Source of the DNA: Candidatus Krumholzibacteriia bacterium
Lineage (GTDB): Bacteria; Krumholzibacteriota; Krumholzibacteriia; Krumholzibacteriales; Krumholzibacteriaceae
Assembly: GCA_026387805.1 (NCBI GenBank)
Contig: JAPLKY010000192.1
Coordinates: 1 to 14,495 of the forward strand
Direction: 5' to 3'
Length of the DNA: 14,495 bases
Position numbers and translations under genes: made by a program. Shown piece after piece: positions 12,588 to 14,495 of the stretch (position 1 is its first letter; each line of letters opens with the position of its first letter). A model generated the notes under the pieces. That model was not told the DNA's origin. It saw only the letters and a list, made by a program, of their open reading frames with translations, and ran no database searches.

Positions 12588-14118
12588 AACGGATTCCCCG
12601 TATCCCGGCCAGGCGATCGAACTTTCGGATTTCTCCTTCGATGCCCAGAGCGGGATCTCCCTCATAACGAACGACCACGGGTTTCAGATACGGAAACTCC
12701 GCGAACATGGCTTCAAGGCCGCCGTCGGCCCTTTGGGCCTCCACGGTCGCCTTCCAGATTCGCGCGACGGCTTGAGCGTCCCGGCCGACCCTGTCGACCT
12801 GGTCCTTTGACAGACTATCGCTCTTTTCGAGAATGAGATTGATCGCCGCCAATGTCGCGACCGCATCCGGGGCGTCGAACTGGGTGAACATGAAACCGCG
12901 CATGCTTTCCGGAAACACGTCTTCGTCGTGGAGGAACCACAAATTGCGTCCGGGATTCCGCGAATCCTGGCGCAAGTACACATTGACGACATCGCGGCGG
13001 TTGGTTCCTTCCTGCAGCCACTCGAGCAGACCGCCTTTATCGAAGCAGGGTCGGATTTCGGCGGCCCATTTTCCGGCGCCTGGAAGGCCGCGGATGACGT
13101 CGCGCTTCGACCTCAAATCTTCGATCAGGTCCGCGGCCGCAAGAAGCTCCTGTTCGTGCCCCCGTTTGAAGAAGCCCGAAATGTAGAACCCATCCATTTC
13201 ATAGAAAAGCTTGAAACGCGCTTTCTGTACGAGCTGTGTATCTATCAGGCCGTATTCCGCGCTCTTCGGATCCATGACCGCGGGCTGGTCCTTCTCCACC
13301 AAACGGTGCAGGTAATCCACGGGGTTGAAAAAGTACTGCAGAGCATGTGAGCTGTCATGCTCCAGGCCTGCCATATGGTAGACAAGGAGTCCGACGACGA
13401 TCGGATGCCGGATTCCCAATGCCGGGATTCCCCGCTCGGGATTCCCTTCGATCAACCATGTGGTCAACAAAGACATCTGGCCGAGCTTTTCGGAAAAGTT
13501 CACGCGAACCGTTTGTCCGTTGCTTGTGCCGTCGATCATTTTGAAGAGCCCGTTTCGCCCGGGAGCCGGATCGTAGTTCCTGGTGTCGTCCTCGGAACTG
13601 AACGCATTCGAGGTCTTGGTGAAATCGGGTTCCAGATTCAGGACGTAGGTCGTATTGTGATGGATGTATTCCAGGAGAATCGGAAGATCCCCCGGCGCGA
13701 ATGTGCGCTCGGGCAGATTCACGCGACGGTCGCGGCTCAAGTCGAAATCCAGGCGATCGGCAAATCGAATCAGGAAATCAGGATTGAATAATTCAAGGTA
13801 GGCCGCCCGGCCCTCTTCGGTCCGATACAGCGATGTGGCCAGGCTCCTCAATTTGATGAAAGCCTGCGCGTAGGTCTTTTCGCGCTCCGTGGCCGGGACA
13901 AAATATCCCTTCCCGGATCCCTCTCGATCGACCGCGACCGAGATCCGCGGATCGATGGGGATCTTTCCTCCGTTCGCCTTGACTTCACGGTCCAGGATCC
14001 CGAGCCATTTGTCCGAAACGGGGGGCGGCTGAGGCCTTTCATCCTGAGCGACCGCAATCAGGCCAATGAGGGTCAATCCCAGAAATGCCAGGGTCCCCGG
14101 AAGGATTCTCTTTCTCAT
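12586..14118 (-). CDS. Secreted protein of unknown family
   Basis: 510 residues from ATG 14118-14116 (a G-run, GGGGGG, lies four bases before it); an in-frame start at 14160 is less likely because it would bury the signal peptide. The signal peptide is at 1-24 (RKRILPGTLAFLGLTLIGLIAVA, cleaved before QDERPQ). The mature part is soluble, mixed helix and loop. A His/Asp/Glu cluster, HMAGLEHDSSH (248-258), inside a hydrophobic helix-rich region could bind metal, but I do not recognise a peptidase or other known motif. Other distinctive segments are LPILLEYIHHNTTYVLNLEP and LKPVVVRYEGDP. Codon use matches its neighbours. It is flanked on both sides by moxR-tail copies and forms a one-gene insertion unit. 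Confidence 0.82.
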   Translation of the reverse strand: MRKRILPGTLAFLGLTLIGLIAVAQDERPQPPPVSDKWLGILDREVKANGGKIPIDPRISVAVDREGSGKGYFVPATEREKTYAQAFIKLRSLATSLYRTEEGRAAYLELFNPDFLIRFADRLDFDLSRDRRVNLPERTFAPGDLPILLEYIHHNTTYVLNLEPDFTKTSNAFSSEDDTRNYDPAPGRNGLFKMIDGTSNGQTVRVNFSEKLGQMSLLTTWLIEGNPERGIPALGIRHPIVVGLLVYHMAGLEHDSSHALQYFFNPVDYLHRLVEKDQPAVMDPKSAEYGLIDTQLVQKARFKLFYEMDGFYISGFFKRGHEQELLAAADLIEDLRSKRDVIRGLPGAGKWAAEIRPCFDKGGLLEWLQEGTNRRDVVNVYLRQDSRNPGRNLWFLHDEDVFPESMRGFMFTQFDAPDAVATLAAINLILEKSDSLSKDQVDRVGRDAQAVARIWKATVEAQRADGGLEAMFAEFPYLKPVVVRYEGDPALGIEGEIRKFDRLAGIRGIR

Positions 14119-14207
14119 GCATCCCCCCATAAGATTAGCGATATCACGAAGATCCGCCAAATTTCAACAGCATTTCAGGATTGTTGGTGACCTTCCCCCG
14201 TAATTCG

Positions 14208-14249
14208 CTCACGGCACCGCGATGCTGTCGAATATCGCCCCGACGACGT
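14208..14249 (-). repeat. moxR 3'-end remnant D (42 bp)
   Basis: Identical to the terminal 37 bases of fragment B, then one difference, then ACGT. It encodes the last residues of MoxR (VVGAIFDSIAVP) plus stop and ends at the same TGAG base as the other copies. It lies eight bases after the stop codon of the DUF3800 gene. Confidence 0.85.
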
Positions 14250-14257
14250 CGTACATA

Positions 14258-14495
14258 TTAGGGATGAATATGGGACGCACGACACTTGCAGTTGAATGAT
14301 GAAGACGTGATGTGCCTAAGCCCGACCGATCTGCCTTTCACCTGATTTCTATCGAAAGAACTCCATATATCGGCCAGATAGGATTCATCACCGGCATTTG
14401 TGTATCGGCCTACCGCAAATGCCAGGCAATCCGCCAATTGAAGCATACGCGTGTGATTGGATTCCGCGAAGTATGGCACATCGGTAATGTTGCCC
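14258..14495 (-). CDS. DUF3800-family protein, C-terminal part (runs off the window)
   Basis: 78 codons are visible, open to the edge of the window (GNITDVPYFAESNHTRMLQL...). The segment VPYFAESNHTRMLQLADCLAFAVGRY matches the conserved end of DUF3800 proteins (x-F-x-x-S-x-x-x-x-x-x-Q-L-A-D-x-x-A-[YF]), a ribonuclease-H-like family often found in mobile and defence regions. An internal GTG at 14479 is not the true start because the frame continues upstream. The N-terminal D-E-S-G motif expected for the family would lie beyond 14495. The stop TAA is at 14260-14258, right next to moxR-tail fragment D. Confidence 0.7.
   Translation of the reverse strand, partial: GNITDVPYFAESNHTRMLQLADCLAFAVGRYTNAGDESYLADIWSSFDRNQVKGRSVGLRHITSSSFNCKCRASHIHP

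Noticed and set aside
12928..13791. Plus-strand ORFs of 140 and 144 codons
   Set aside because: Shadows of the secreted 510-residue protein; no start signals or motifs.
7371..14249. Integron-like cassette array or CRISPR-like repeats
   Set aside because: The repeats have unequal lengths, encode the MoxR C-terminus and lack attC folding; spacers are whole operons of kilobase size, and no integrase or cas gene is present.
1..14495. Insertion sequence or transposase
   Set aside because: No transposase motif, terminal inverted repeats or target duplications were found; the DUF3800 and TA genes alone do not define a transposon.
1..14495. tRNA or rRNA genes
   Set aside because: No tRNA-like cloverleaf with a GGTTCGAATCC-type arm or rRNA sequence was noticed on either strand by eye.

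Overview
The window is GC-rich bacterial chromosomal DNA. The best lineage clue is the secreted repeat protein at 4604-6565: it ends in a type IX-secretion / FlgD-Ig-like C-terminal domain with the motif YPNPFNP, which is typical of the FCB superphylum and related candidate phyla (Eisenbacteria- or Latescibacteria-like). A DUF58 gene and several remnants of its usual partner moxR are present. The exact taxon cannot be fixed from the window.

Left part (1-2996, all minus strand). Reading down the strand from high to low coordinates: a DUF58 gene; a BrnT-type toxin with a CopG/ribbon-helix-helix antitoxin, sharing a 4-base overlap and a strong promoter that overlaps a palindrome; a membrane-anchored TPR-like protein and a SurA-N-like protein that look like two halves of one damaged PPIase-type gene; and a HigB toxin with a perfect TTGACA-17-TATAAT promoter, followed by the first codons of HigA.

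Middle (2997-7370). Two plus-strand genes, a seven-helix membrane protein of unknown function and the secreted 8 x 54-residue repeat protein, converge on a minus-strand pair: a small DUF3147/GlpM-like membrane protein and the C-terminal remnant of an outer-membrane beta-barrel.

Right part (7371-14495, minus strand). This is the most interesting segment. Genes or small operons (AbiEii/AbiEi toxin-antitoxin; lipoprotein metalloprotease + Lgt-like transferase; a secreted protein of unknown family; a DUF3800 protein) are separated by short fragments of the 3' end of moxR. All fragments lie in the same orientation and end at the same base, just after the moxR stop codon, but begin at different points within the moxR tail. 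In each case the fragment begins at, or within about 11 bases of, the stop codon of the preceding inserted gene. DUF58 normally sits directly after moxR, so the picture is of repeated insertions between moxR (expected beyond 14495) and DUF58. Each insertion would displace an old moxR tail. I suggest one-sided homologous recombination in moxR combined with an illegitimate junction in the tail. This is inference, but it makes clear predictions.

Three toxin-antitoxin modules in 14 kb, an orphaned DUF58 gene and several broken genes mark the window as an accessory, actively remodelled locus.
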